Assembly (NCBI GenBank): GCA_021202075.1
Contig: JAJQDT010000031.1
Coordinates: forward strand, 78,858-139,933
Source: Lachnospiraceae bacterium
GTDB lineage: Bacteria; Bacillota; Clostridia; Lachnospirales; Lachnospiraceae
Length of the DNA: 61,076 nt
Reading direction: 5' to 3'
In this document: positions 15,267-24,173 of the stretch, piece after piece
Layout of the letters: each line of letters begins with the position of its first letter
Position numbering within the stretch: the stretch's first letter is position 1
Notes under the pieces: model-generated
Told to the model about the DNA's origin: nothing
Seen by the model: the letters and a program-made list of their open reading frames with translations, nothing else
Database searches by the model: none
Program-made: the position numbers and the translations under genes

Positions 15267-17884
15267 GCATTCTGATTTTTGGCGGTACGATGGAAGGACG
15301 CCAGGTATCCGAATATCTCGCAGAGCGCCATATTCGTCATACCGTCTGCGTGGCGACTGAATACGGGGAGGAAGTACTGCGGACAAATGACCTGAATGTT
15401 TATGGGAGAGTGGGGTCTTCTTGCCAGGTTCTGGCAGAAAAAAACATCGGGATCAAAGGAACGAAACACGGGGTATCGGTATCTGCTTCCGACACCGAAT
15501 GGCGCACGGTTCATCAGGGGCGAATGGATGTGGAGCAGATGCGGGAATTTCTGCAGAACAATTTGTTTATGCTGGTGGTGGACGCGACGCATCCTTATGC
15601 CGTAGAGGTGTCAAAAAATATCCGGGAAGCGTGTGAGAAGGAGCAGGTGCCGTATGTGCGCTATCTCAGGCCGGAGAGCGGCGGTGCGACTGCGGATCAT
15701 TGTACTTCTGAGACTGCTGACATGGTTGAAACCAATCGCGCAGCAGAAAGTGGAAATAATGCGGATGGAAATAATGCGGAATCGGAAGATGGCAGCATGA
15801 TCGGTCATGATAGAGAATCGGATTGCAGCAGAAATTCAGACAGAGACAAGAAATCAGACAGCGACATTATGGCTTATAGCAGGTCAGAAAGAGAAAATGC
15901 AAACAATGACAGGCCGCCTGACGGAAATGAGAGGACTCCCTGGGCTGTTTATGTAGACTCAACCCTGGAAGCCGCAGAGTATCTGGAAACACAGAGAGGC
16001 AGTATCTTCCTGACCACCGGCAGCAAGGAGCTGCACGTATTTACGGAACATATCTCCGACAAAACCCGCCTGTTCGTGCGTGTCCTTCCAGCAGCGGAGG
16101 TGCTTACGTCCTGCCGTTCGCTCGGATTGGAAGGAAAACAGATCTGTGCTATGCAAGGGCCGTTTTCTACGGATATCAACATGGCAATGCTGCGCCAGAC
16201 ACATGCTTCTTTTCTGGTCACAAAGGATACCGGCGTCTCCGGCGGCTTTCCGGAAAAGCTGGAGGCGGCGCGGGAGTGCGGCATCACAGCAGTCGTCATT
16301 CGCAGGCCGAAGGAGAGCGGAGCAGGCTGGGACGAAGTGCGGGCAAGGATTGATGAGGCGCTGGGATGCACTGCGCAGGAACGGTCAGCTGTGAAAATGG
16401 ATGAGGAACTTCAACAGCCCGTAATGAATCAGGATGCGGAGGCATTCGGAGAGCAGGAAAACAGCGGCTGCGCTTCCCCACGCCACATCAGCTGCATTGG
16501 AATCGGTATGGGAACGCCGGACACGATGACGCACGAGGCTGCCCGCGAAATCCGGGACGCGCAGATAATCTTTGGGGCGAAACGGATGCTGGAGTGTGCA
16601 CAGACGCTGTTTCAAACAGCCGCTGTTCCGCAGATGGTAGCCGAATACAGCGCATCGAAAATCTATGCCTGGTTGGAGGCGCATCCGCAGGTACGGCGCG
16701 CCGCGATTCTGATGTCCGGCGACGTCGGCTTTTACAGCGGGGCGCGTCAGATTGCGGAAGTCTTCCCTGCAGGGGAAGTTCACTATTACTGCGGGATATC
16801 ATCGGTCGTTTATTTTGCTTCGCGGATTCCGACCTCCTGGCAGGACGCAAAGCTTCTGAGCGCACATGGGAAGGATCTTGCGCTTACGAATTATGTAAAA
16901 AAATACCCCAAAATCATTCTTCTGGTCAGCGGAGAAAAAGATATCTCGCGCCTTTGTCTTCAACTGGTGCTTGGAGGGATGGGGTACGTAAAGGTTACCA
17001 TCGGAGCCAATCTTTCTTACCCGGATGAGTGGATTGATATAGGGACTCCCGGGGATTTCCTGGACTATGCTGCGGATGTAGAGCAGCATCGGGAGAAACT
17101 TTTACAGCCAGAGGAATGTTTCGAATATACGGGCAGCTGCCCGGCGCCGGAGGAGGCCTCCGGAGCCGCTTCGTTTAAGCAGGAAGGAATAACAGATGGC
17201 GTCAGGACCGCTTTGCCGGATTTGGAATCAAAATGTTCCGTAGCGGGTCTGTATATCATGATGGTTGAAAATGCAAATGGCGGTCAGATCATCACGCCGG
17301 GCATCCCGGATCAGGAATTTGTGCGCGGCGATGTGCCGATGACGAAAGAAGAAATCCGGGCGCTCTCTGTTGCGAAGCTGCGCCTGAAAGAAGACTCGGT
17401 TGTATATGATATCGGCGCCGGCACCGGTTCGGTATCCATTGAATGCGCTCTGCTTTGCACGGCCGGATGGGTTTACGCGATAGAGCGCAATCCGGGCGGA
17501 ACAGAGCTGATCCGGCAAAATAGCCGTCAGTTTGGAGCGGCTAATATTTCCATTATAAAAGGAACCGCGCCGGAAGCGCTGCAGGAGCTGCCTGCACCGA
17601 CCCATGCATTTATCGGCGGCAGCTCCGGGAATATGCGCAAAATCATAGAGACCCTGTTAGAAAAGAATCCTTCCGTGCGCATCGTCATTAACACCGTCAC
17701 ACTGGAAAGCATTGCGGAAGTCATGAATCTGATTCGCAAGCTGCACCTTGCAGATGCCGACATCGTACAGATATCCGCGGCCAGATCCCGCGCTCTGGGC
17801 AGCTACCATCTGATGACCGCGCACAATCCCGTGTACATTGTGTCGTTCGGCGGAGAGAAAAGGGGAGTATCTGAATCTGTATAA
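15263..17884 (+). CDS. cobK-cbiET: Triple fusion: precorrin-6A reductase and cobalt-precorrin C5,C15-methyltransferase/decarboxylase
   Basis: Three enzymes are joined in one 873-residue chain. CobK/CbiJ (about 1-370) starts MSILIFGGTMEGRQVSEYL and holds VVDATHPYAVEVSKNIREAC and TKDTGVSGGFPEKLEAA; it reduces the precorrin-6A macrocycle with NAD(P)H. CbiE (about 408-620) starts ISCIGIGMGTPDTMTHEA, with ILMSGDVGFYSGARQ; it methylates C-5. CbiT (about 685-865) has PMTKEEIRALSVAKLRL and the SAM loop DIGAGTGSVSIE; it methylates C-15 and decarboxylates. CobK is interrupted at about 145-225 by a Ser/Asp/Asn-rich stretch, and similar polar linkers join the domains at about 375-405 and 620-665. Translationally coupled to the DUF554 gene. 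Confidence 0.95.
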   Translation: MSILIFGGTMEGRQVSEYLAERHIRHTVCVATEYGEEVLRTNDLNVYGRVGSSCQVLAEKNIGIKGTKHGVSVSASDTEWRTVHQGRMDVEQMREFLQNNLFMLVVDATHPYAVEVSKNIREACEKEQVPYVRYLRPESGGATADHCTSETADMVETNRAAESGNNADGNNAESEDGSMIGHDRESDCSRNSDRDKKSDSDIMAYSRSERENANNDRPPDGNERTPWAVYVDSTLEAAEYLETQRGSIFLTTGSKELHVFTEHISDKTRLFVRVLPAAEVLTSCRSLGLEGKQICAMQGPFSTDINMAMLRQTHASFLVTKDTGVSGGFPEKLEAARECGITAVVIRRPKESGAGWDEVRARIDEALGCTAQERSAVKMDEELQQPVMNQDAEAFGEQENSGCASPRHISCIGIGMGTPDTMTHEAAREIRDAQIIFGAKRMLECAQTLFQTAAVPQMVAEYSASKIYAWLEAHPQVRRAAILMSGDVGFYSGARQIAEVFPAGEVHYYCGISSVVYFASRIPTSWQDAKLLSAHGKDLALTNYVKKYPKIILLVSGEKDISRLCLQLVLGGMGYVKVTIGANLSYPDEWIDIGTPGDFLDYAADVEQHREKLLQPEECFEYTGSCPAPEEASGAASFKQEGITDGVRTALPDLESKCSVAGLYIMMVENANGGQIITPGIPDQEFVRGDVPMTKEEIRALSVAKLRLKEDSVVYDIGAGTGSVSIECALLCTAGWVYAIERNPGGTELIRQNSRQFGAANISIIKGTAPEALQELPAPTHAFIGGSSGNMRKIIETLLEKNPSVRIVINTVTLESIAEVMNLIRKLHLADADIVQISAARSRALGSYHLMTAHNPVYIVSFGGEKRGVSESV

Positions 17885-17900
17885 AACCAGGTTTATACAG
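17877..17900. terminator. Hairpin shared by two convergent stop codons
   Basis: CTGTATAAA (17877-17885) and TTTATACAG (17892-17900) form a perfect 9-bp stem with a 6-base loop. It contains the stop of the CobK-CbiET gene on one side and that of the histidine kinase gene on the other. It lacks a T tract on either strand, so termination there is inferred from position. Confidence 0.45.
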
Positions 17901-19935
17901 GAAACCGCACGATCGCCTTAAAGAGATCCCCGTCTGTCGCAATCTCAAACCGCCCGCCCTGCAGCTCTGTGAAGCTTTGTACGATGGCAAGCCCCAGCCC
18001 GCTGCCCTCGGTAGTCCTGGACTTGTCTCCGCGCACAAAACGATCGGTGAGGGAGGATGTATCAAAATTCAGCTCCGCGGCGGAGGTGTTTTTCACCGTA
18101 ATGACAGCCTCGTTTGCAACAAGCTCCAGCTGTACCCATGCGCGTGTGCCGGGGAGAGCGTATTTAGCCACATTCACGAGCAGGTTTTCCAGAATTCGAT
18201 AGGTTTTTTCTGAATCCAGTTCCAGAAGAATCCTGGAATCCGTGGTTTGCCGTGTGGTGTCATCCTGCGCTCCGGTATTACCGGATCTTCCTGCATCAGC
18301 ATCAGGAATCGTATCATGAGATCCGGAAAATTGAGAGCGGGACGTGTCACCGGGGACATGCAGTCGGCTGGTATCCGGCGTGATCACCCGGCACTCGATG
18401 CCGGCCGCCTGCAGCCGGTCTTGCTGCTCTGCGACGGCCTGCCGAATCAGTTCTCCCATGTCCACAGGGCTTTTTTTGACTTCAATGTTGCCGCTTGCCG
18501 CCTTACTTACCTCAAACAGATCCTCAATCAGCTTTTTGAGCCGCAGGGATTTTCGGTCAAGGATGTCTACGTAGCTGCGGCGCTCCTCGCCGGAGATGGA
18601 CTCGTCCTTCAGCAGATTGACGTAGGTAATAATCGCGGTCAGCGGCGTTTTCAGGTCGTGCGATACGTTCGTGATCAATTCGGTCTTCATGGCCTGGCTG
18701 CGGGTCTCTTCCTCGACAGCCCTGCGAAAGCCGACATTGATGTCTGCAAGCGCCTTCCTCAGGGGTTCGAAGATTCCCAACTCCTTTGCGGAACCGGCTT
18801 TTGATTTATCTGCAACGTAATTTACTGCTCTGGCAACCGTTTGCGCGATTTTTTCGGTCACCGATTCAGCATCTGTTTTAGAACCCTCCCGCATCGTTTT
18901 TCCCGGAGATTTCTGCGGGTTACCCTGCACGCCCTGTTTATCGTGCATCAGCGGATTTTCCTGTGACACCTGCTCATCGTGCATCAGCGGATTTTCCTGT
19001 GACACCTGTTCCTCGCTCATCAGCGGATTTTCCTGTGACATCGGTTCCTCGTTCATCTGCAGGTTCCCCTGCGCCATCTGTTCCGCCGTAAAAAGCAGCA
19101 ACTGATATTCTTTTTTTACCCGATTCAGATATCTTCTCAGGATAAAAAAGAGAAGAACAGAATAGACGAGCAATCCGGCCGCGACCCAGGAAACGCACCA
19201 GGCTATGCCAAAGAAATAAATGGTTCCTTTGAAAAAGATGGAGCCGAAAAACAGGCAGCACATCAGCAAAAACAGGAAATTGACAAGGACTGCCCGGATG
19301 AGCCATCGGTCGGAACCTTCCCCAAGATCGATCGAAGTCAGGCTTCGGATAAACTGCCGGAATGCCTGCGAAAGTGCCAGACCAATGCGTTTCCCGTTCT
19401 GATAGAAAAAAGATTTCTCCCGGAACCAGCCTGCCGCGCCCATGTCAAACAGCTCCAGCAGAGACAGCACGGTCAGCAGCCAGACTCCGTAGAGAAGCAT
19501 GCAGACGAAAAACGTCAGCGTAAGATGAATGGCGTCTGTGCCGATGGGATCCTGCTGCGCGTATAAATGACAGAATGAGATCAGGTACAGTTCCGCAAAC
19601 AGACAGGACGGGATTCCGAGAATGGAAAGCTCTGCCGGAAAGCGTTTTACCAGGCGGCTGTCAAGTCTTATTTTTTTAAAAAACGGCAGAAAAACCGCCA
19701 GAAGCGCTAAAATTGCCAGAGCAGCCAGATAATACATTCCAAGGGTATTCTGGAGATGATCCCAGAAGCTGATATTCATGTCATATGTGTCATAATTCCA
19801 ATCTTCTCTGAGACGGGGGAAAACGCCGACCGTGAGCAGGCTGCATACGGTCAGCAGGAGAGCTATCCAGGTAGACGATTTGCAATTTGTAACAGAGCGA
19901 ACGATTTTATTGTTTTTCAATTTTGTATCCAACAC
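17893..19935 (-). CDS. Sensor histidine kinase (VanS-like)
   Basis: Of 680 residues. The N-terminal third carries about six hydrophobic segments (between residues 23 and 250), then comes a linker, the dimerisation/phospho-acceptor helix ELITNVSHDLKTPLTAIITY with the phosphorylated His at about 426, and the ATPase domain with N box ENLLVNVAKYA and lid/G box RTTEGSGLGLAIV. It phosphorylates the response regulator encoded just upstream, whose end overlaps its GTG start by 29 bases. Inside the linker are four and a half 12-residue repeats (VSQENPLMHDEQ type), and a second polar stretch interrupts the ATPase domain after MGELIRQAVAEQQDR. The signal is unknown. The architecture, six membrane spans with kinase, occurs in cell-envelope stress systems. 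Confidence 0.92.
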   Translation of the reverse strand: MLDTKLKNNKIVRSVTNCKSSTWIALLLTVCSLLTVGVFPRLREDWNYDTYDMNISFWDHLQNTLGMYYLAALAILALLAVFLPFFKKIRLDSRLVKRFPAELSILGIPSCLFAELYLISFCHLYAQQDPIGTDAIHLTLTFFVCMLLYGVWLLTVLSLLELFDMGAAGWFREKSFFYQNGKRIGLALSQAFRQFIRSLTSIDLGEGSDRWLIRAVLVNFLFLLMCCLFFGSIFFKGTIYFFGIAWCVSWVAAGLLVYSVLLFFILRRYLNRVKKEYQLLLFTAEQMAQGNLQMNEEPMSQENPLMSEEQVSQENPLMHDEQVSQENPLMHDKQGVQGNPQKSPGKTMREGSKTDAESVTEKIAQTVARAVNYVADKSKAGSAKELGIFEPLRKALADINVGFRRAVEEETRSQAMKTELITNVSHDLKTPLTAIITYVNLLKDESISGEERRSYVDILDRKSLRLKKLIEDLFEVSKAASGNIEVKKSPVDMGELIRQAVAEQQDRLQAAGIECRVITPDTSRLHVPGDTSRSQFSGSHDTIPDADAGRSGNTGAQDDTTRQTTDSRILLELDSEKTYRILENLLVNVAKYALPGTRAWVQLELVANEAVITVKNTSAAELNFDTSSLTDRFVRGDKSRTTEGSGLGLAIVQSFTELQGGRFEIATDGDLFKAIVRFPV
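18916..19077 (-). repeat. In-frame 36-bp minisatellite in the kinase gene
   Basis: Four full units and a partial one of a 36-bp repeat coding for VSQENPLMHDEQ-like 12-mers (first unit MAQGNLQMNEEP). It lies between the last membrane helix and the phospho-acceptor helix. Confidence 0.88.
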
Positions 19936-20611
19936 CCCACACCACCTTTAAATATTTTGGATTTTTCGGATCGGTCTCAATCTTGGATCGAATGTTTCGA
20001 ACATGTACCATAATGGTCTCTGTCGAAATGGCTTTTTCATTCCAGACCCTCTCGTAAATCTCATCCGCCGGGAAGACGCGTCCGGGATGGCGCATCAGAA
20101 GCGAGAGTATTTTAAACTCGATCGGTGTCAGCGTGACCGGCTCCCCGTCTGCCATCAGTTCCACCGTGTCTGTGTTCAGCTCCAGCCCGCCGACGATATA
20201 CACGTGCTCCTGCGGCTGTCGGTTCTGCGCAAGCTTCAGATAGCGGGAATAGCGGCGAAGCTGCGAATGCACGCGGGCCAGAAGCTCCATTGGCGCAAAC
20301 GGTTTCGTGACATAGTCGTCCGCGCCGATATTGAGCCCGGTCACCTTGTCGATTTCTTCGGATTTCGCCGAGAGCATGATGACCGGAAAATCATATTTTT
20401 CCCGGAGCCGCATCGTCATCGTGATTCCATCCATTACCGGCATCATGATGTCAACAATAGCCAGATGAATCTCTTCCGTTTCCAGTATCTCTAACCCTTC
20501 ACGGCCGTTTTGCGCCTTAAATACTTCATAGCCCTGATTTTTCAGATAGATACCGATGCCATCGAGAATTTCCCGGTCATCCTCGACGACAAGAATATGG
20601 TATGTGTCCAT
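19907..20611 (-). CDS. OmpR/PhoB-family response regulator
   Basis: Of 234 residues. The receiver domain (1-120) has the acidic pocket EDD at 10-12, the phosphorylation site Asp54 in VDIMMPVMDG, and Lys in DYVTKPFAPMELLARV. The winged helix DNA-binding domain follows, with LTPIEFKILSLLMRHPGRVF and TIMVHVRNIRSKIE, ending KVVWGVGYKIEK. It is the partner of the kinase that overlaps its 3' end. The start follows AGAAAGGAA. Targets cannot be read from the window, though genes for envelope functions are the usual ones. Confidence 0.95.
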   Translation of the reverse strand: MDTYHILVVEDDREILDGIGIYLKNQGYEVFKAQNGREGLEILETEEIHLAIVDIMMPVMDGITMTMRLREKYDFPVIMLSAKSEEIDKVTGLNIGADDYVTKPFAPMELLARVHSQLRRYSRYLKLAQNRQPQEHVYIVGGLELNTDTVELMADGEPVTLTPIEFKILSLLMRHPGRVFPADEIYERVWNEKAISTETIMVHVRNIRSKIETDPKNPKYLKVVWGVGYKIEKQ

Positions 20612-21090
20612 GAATAAAATTCCTTTCTAAAACATGTGATGGATCTCCGACGGACTGCACAATTTTATTCCCGCGAAGGCGGGCTTTGAACAGATGTTCC
20701 GGCAGTCTGCATCATCATTCCATATGCATTCTGCCCGCCTGTTTTGCAGATGCCACAGTACTGAAATCCCGATGCAAACTGCTTTTATCTTTTGTGAGAG
20801 TAACAGGAAAAAATAAAAACAAGGCAGGCAGTTCTCAAAATGTTATCCAAAGAAATCCGAAAGAATTTCTAAAGATGGAAGCTCGGGTGTGTTTAAGTAT
20901 AACTTTTTTTCTGACCTGCCGCAATCCCGTTTATGTCAGAAAAAGAAGCGCACGCCTGGTAAACCTGGCACAAAGGAACCGAAAAAGAATCGAAAAAGAA
21001 CCGACAGGTTCTTATTCATGAACAACAGGAAACCAGAAGGCAGGATTTTGCTAAAATAATGCTAAAAAATTTTTCTTGCCACCTGAGGCG
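20612..21090. other. Gene-free AT-rich region upstream of the response regulator
   Basis: Probably carries the leftward promoter of the regulator/kinase operon. A small hairpin CCCGC-GAAG-GCGGG is at 20670-20683. I saw no convincing gene; the short frames here have no ribosome binding site or family features. Confidence 0.5.
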
Positions 21091-21118
21091 TTGATTTATC
21101 TGCGAATTTATATATAAT
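21091..21118 (+). promoter_or_regulatory. Strong promoter before a 250-base leader
   Basis: TTGATT (21091-21096), a 16-base spacer and consensus TATAAT (21113-21118). The start codon it serves is at 21372, so transcription begins near 21125 with an unusually long untranslated leader. Confidence 0.65.
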
Positions 21119-21138
21119 AGACAGAGGCGAATATAACC

Positions 21139-21304
21139 GCGCAGCAAGAACCTGCCTGAGCTTCTGAAAACGAAGGCGGGAGACTGTTGCGTGAATCTGT
21201 TTCCGTGCACGAGAGAAGGCCGGAAAAATCGTCTGTCTGTATGGTGGGCTGCGTCGAGACTTTTATGGCTCGCGATTCGCGCTCCAGGCGGTGCAGGGAT
21301 GCGT
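21139..21304 (+). ncRNA. Candidate structured leader RNA or small RNA
   Basis: The two ends can pair over a distance of about 150 bases: GCGCA (21139-21143) with TGCGT (21300-21304), CCTGC (21151-21155) with GCAGG (21293-21297), and CTGAGC (21156-21161) with GCTCCAG (21281-21287, one bulge). The interior is GC-rich. No U-tract terminator follows, so a leader of the metallo-hydrolase mRNA is more likely than a separate RNA. No known family was recognised. Confidence 0.3.
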
Positions 21305-21371
21305 AAGTTATTTCGTAACAGCTCCTTAGATGGAACGGTCAGGAAAAGATGCGGGTATTAAGGGGGAAATT

Positions 21372-24125
21372 ATGGATACATGCAAAATCGGTCTGGACTT
21401 TCTGGGCGGTGCGATGGAGGTTGGGGCAAGCTCGGTTCTGGTTGAAATGTGCGGGCAGAGAATTCTGCTTGACGCGGGGATCCGCCAGAAGGCGGGAGCA
21501 GATCCGCTTCCGGATTTTCGAAGGATACAGGAAAAGGGCGGCCTGGACGCCATCGTGGTCAGCCATGCCCACATGGATCATACCGGAAGCCTTCCGGTTA
21601 TCAGCAAGGCCTATCCGAACGCCCGGATTTATATGACCTCAATGACCATCGACCTGACAAGGGTGCTGCTTTACGACAGCATTAAGCTGATGAACCGGCA
21701 GGAGGAAGGAATCCCCGCTTACGCCGAAAAAGATGTGGAACAGCTCTTTGGCAGGATGCTGGCGGTTCACTATGAACAGCCGATGGAGATTTTGCCGGGC
21801 ATTACGCTGACGATGTATCAGGCGGGACATATCGCGGGGGCGGCGTGCGTATATCTTACGAGCAGGGAGGGCTCCCTGTTTTATTCGGGTGATTTCTCCG
21901 CGTTCGCGCAGAATACAATTGAGGGAATCCGAATCCCGAAGCTTCGTCCGGATGTGGCGATTGTTGAGTCCACATACGGCGACCGTCTGCACTCGAACCG
22001 GCAGGTGGAGGAACAGACGCTGGTGGATACCGCTGCGGAGTGCATTGAAAAAGGCGGAAAAATGCTGATTCCGACCTTTGCGCTGGGACGCGCGCAGGAG
22101 GTACTGCTGATTTTGAAACGGGCAATGAACAGGGGCGAGCTTCCGAAAACGAAGGTTTATGTGGATGGCATGGTGCGGGATATGAATATCGCGTACAGCC
22201 GCAATCCGTGGTTCTTGAAGAATGCGCTCGCGAAGAAAGCGGAGCGGGGCGGCGATCTTTTTTACTCTGACGAAATCGTTGCGGTGGAGCCAAAGGACAA
22301 TCGGGACGATCTGCTCAAAACGGCCGGCCCGGCGATTTTTGTCGCAAGCTCTGGTATGCTGACAGGAGGACCGAGCGTAGAGTACGCCAGGAAGATTGCG
22401 CCGATGGAAAATGGCTATATCGTAATCACCGGCTACCAGGACGAGGAAGCGCCGGGCCGGCAGATTGTGGAGCTTCTGGACTCGGAGGCGGAAGACCGTG
22501 TCCTCACTTTGGGCGGAACGAGAGTGCCGGTTCGCTGTACCCTGCGCCGGGCCGGGCTTTCCGCGCATGCGGACAAGGCCGAAATCGAGAGCCTTCTGGA
22601 ACGGCTGTCCGCAAGGAACGTATTTCTTGTACATGGAGATAAGGATGTGATTCCAGCTCTGGCAAAGAGTCTGCAGCTGGATTACCGTACCAGAGTTTTT
22701 GTTCCGAAGGATGGAGATTCGGAGGAAATTTTCTTAAAAAGCCCCAGACAGCAGCTGAAAAAAAGCTTCCCCTGGTCGATGCAGCGGGTGGGAAGCCCAG
22801 ATGGAAAAGAATGCGAGCTCTATCATTATCTGCAGGAGCATTATCCGAACGGTAAATTTACGATCGCCGAGCTTGACTATATCTGGAGCGGCAGGCATAA
22901 CCTTTCGGAGGAGGAATTGGAGGCATTTCAGGAAACACTTTCCGCAAGCCCTTATTTTGAGAGAGACGGGAAACGGCTGTTCCTTTTTGTCTGCAGAAGC
23001 GAGGAAGATATCCGGGAAGACGAAAAGAAGGCCAATACGATGACGCCGCAGCGGCTGCAGCAGGAGATAGAGGAGTGTTTTGACGGATTCCCATACCGGA
23101 AAATCAGCTACTTTATGGAAAAAGAGGAAGTGCTGCTTCTCTTTGATTTTCCCAGGGAAGTTGAGGAGCGGTTTGACAGGGCCGCAGAGCTGTTTTGGGA
23201 GAGAACCGGCTGGACTGCGCGGAAAAGTGAGGAGCCAAACGAACACGCCATGCAGACATATCTGCATACGAAGCTGGGAAACGCCGTGCAGAAAATCTCC
23301 ATCCGGAAAATGGATTCTGCCGTAGTCGTGCGGCTGCTGCGAATGCCCGGGGAACGGACGACAGAGAATCAGCCGACAGAGAACCGGTCATCAGGAATCC
23401 CGGCATATACATCCGGCAAACCGGACGATTCGGGTTCGGATGTTCAGAGGAGTTCGGAAGCAGCGGAACCGGAACAGATTCTGGAGGAGACAGCCAGAGA
23501 ATTTGAGCGGAAGACCGGATACCGCCTGATTTATGAAGGGGAGGCGGTCAAGATGGCCGCCGCGGGCGAGGAAGAGTTATCCGGGGATAGCAGCCGGGCT
23601 GCGCGAAAAGCCGCAGCCTGCCGGGGCGCTGATGCGGATGGGCGTACCGAAAAAGATTTCTTCCTGCCATCTGTCCCTGGGGATGGAAAAACAGGAAAAC
23701 CGGGTGCACAGGGAAATCCGGTCAAACCTGTGGAGCAGAATCTCGCGATGTCCTGCATTGATCTGGAATTTGCCGGGGAGAACTATGCCCCATATAAAAA
23801 AAGTATTATGAATGACCAGTACGGAAAATTCATTCAGCTATCGTTTCTCTCCCCCGGGCTGGGACTGCGCCAGAAAGAAATCCTGCAGCGCATCGCGGAT
23901 CAGACCGGCTGGCGCGTGCGCATCGCTCCCGGTGTGAACCAGAATGCGATCCAGTCTCTGGCACAGCGAATCTGCCGGGAAAATGGCGTGGATCTGCGAA
24001 AGCTGCCATCCTACCTGCCGGGCACGAAGACGCTGGTGTTAAAGCCTGCGGCGGCATCGGAAAAGATGGATGAGATATGCCGGATACTGGAAGAAGAGAC
24101 GGGAATTGCGTGCCGGGCGGAATGA
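21372..24125 (+). CDS. Beta-CASP metallo-beta-lactamase-fold hydrolase, probably an RNase, with long C-terminal extension
   Basis: The ATG at 21372 has an AAGGGGGAAA ribosome binding site and is preferred over 21330; the product has 917 residues. The metal site HAHMDH is at residues 65-70; further motifs are YSGDFSAFAQNT, ESTYGDRLH, the beta-CASP segment IPTFALGRAQEVLL, SSGMLTGGPS, and the RNA-specificity-type GLSAHADKAEIESLLE with FLVHGD. This core (to about 455) is the CPSF/RNase J-like family that cleaves RNA. About 460 further residues follow: a wHTH-like part near LYHYLQEHYPNGKFTIAELDYIW, two segments that resemble each other around paired AVQKISIRK and WRVRIAPGV, and polar linkers at about 660-720 and 740-795. 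The long extension is unusual. Confidence 0.88.
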   Translation: MDTCKIGLDFLGGAMEVGASSVLVEMCGQRILLDAGIRQKAGADPLPDFRRIQEKGGLDAIVVSHAHMDHTGSLPVISKAYPNARIYMTSMTIDLTRVLLYDSIKLMNRQEEGIPAYAEKDVEQLFGRMLAVHYEQPMEILPGITLTMYQAGHIAGAACVYLTSREGSLFYSGDFSAFAQNTIEGIRIPKLRPDVAIVESTYGDRLHSNRQVEEQTLVDTAAECIEKGGKMLIPTFALGRAQEVLLILKRAMNRGELPKTKVYVDGMVRDMNIAYSRNPWFLKNALAKKAERGGDLFYSDEIVAVEPKDNRDDLLKTAGPAIFVASSGMLTGGPSVEYARKIAPMENGYIVITGYQDEEAPGRQIVELLDSEAEDRVLTLGGTRVPVRCTLRRAGLSAHADKAEIESLLERLSARNVFLVHGDKDVIPALAKSLQLDYRTRVFVPKDGDSEEIFLKSPRQQLKKSFPWSMQRVGSPDGKECELYHYLQEHYPNGKFTIAELDYIWSGRHNLSEEELEAFQETLSASPYFERDGKRLFLFVCRSEEDIREDEKKANTMTPQRLQQEIEECFDGFPYRKISYFMEKEEVLLLFDFPREVEERFDRAAELFWERTGWTARKSEEPNEHAMQTYLHTKLGNAVQKISIRKMDSAVVVRLLRMPGERTTENQPTENRSSGIPAYTSGKPDDSGSDVQRSSEAAEPEQILEETAREFERKTGYRLIYEGEAVKMAAAGEEELSGDSSRAARKAAACRGADADGRTEKDFFLPSVPGDGKTGKPGAQGNPVKPVEQNLAMSCIDLEFAGENYAPYKKSIMNDQYGKFIQLSFLSPGLGLRQKEILQRIADQTGWRVRIAPGVNQNAIQSLAQRICRENGVDLRKLPSYLPGTKTLVLKPAAASEKMDEICRILEEETGIACRAE

Positions 24126-24173
24126 TTGTTCCTTTATGATTATGAAAGGGGACAGGTTTTATGACAGCCGCTG

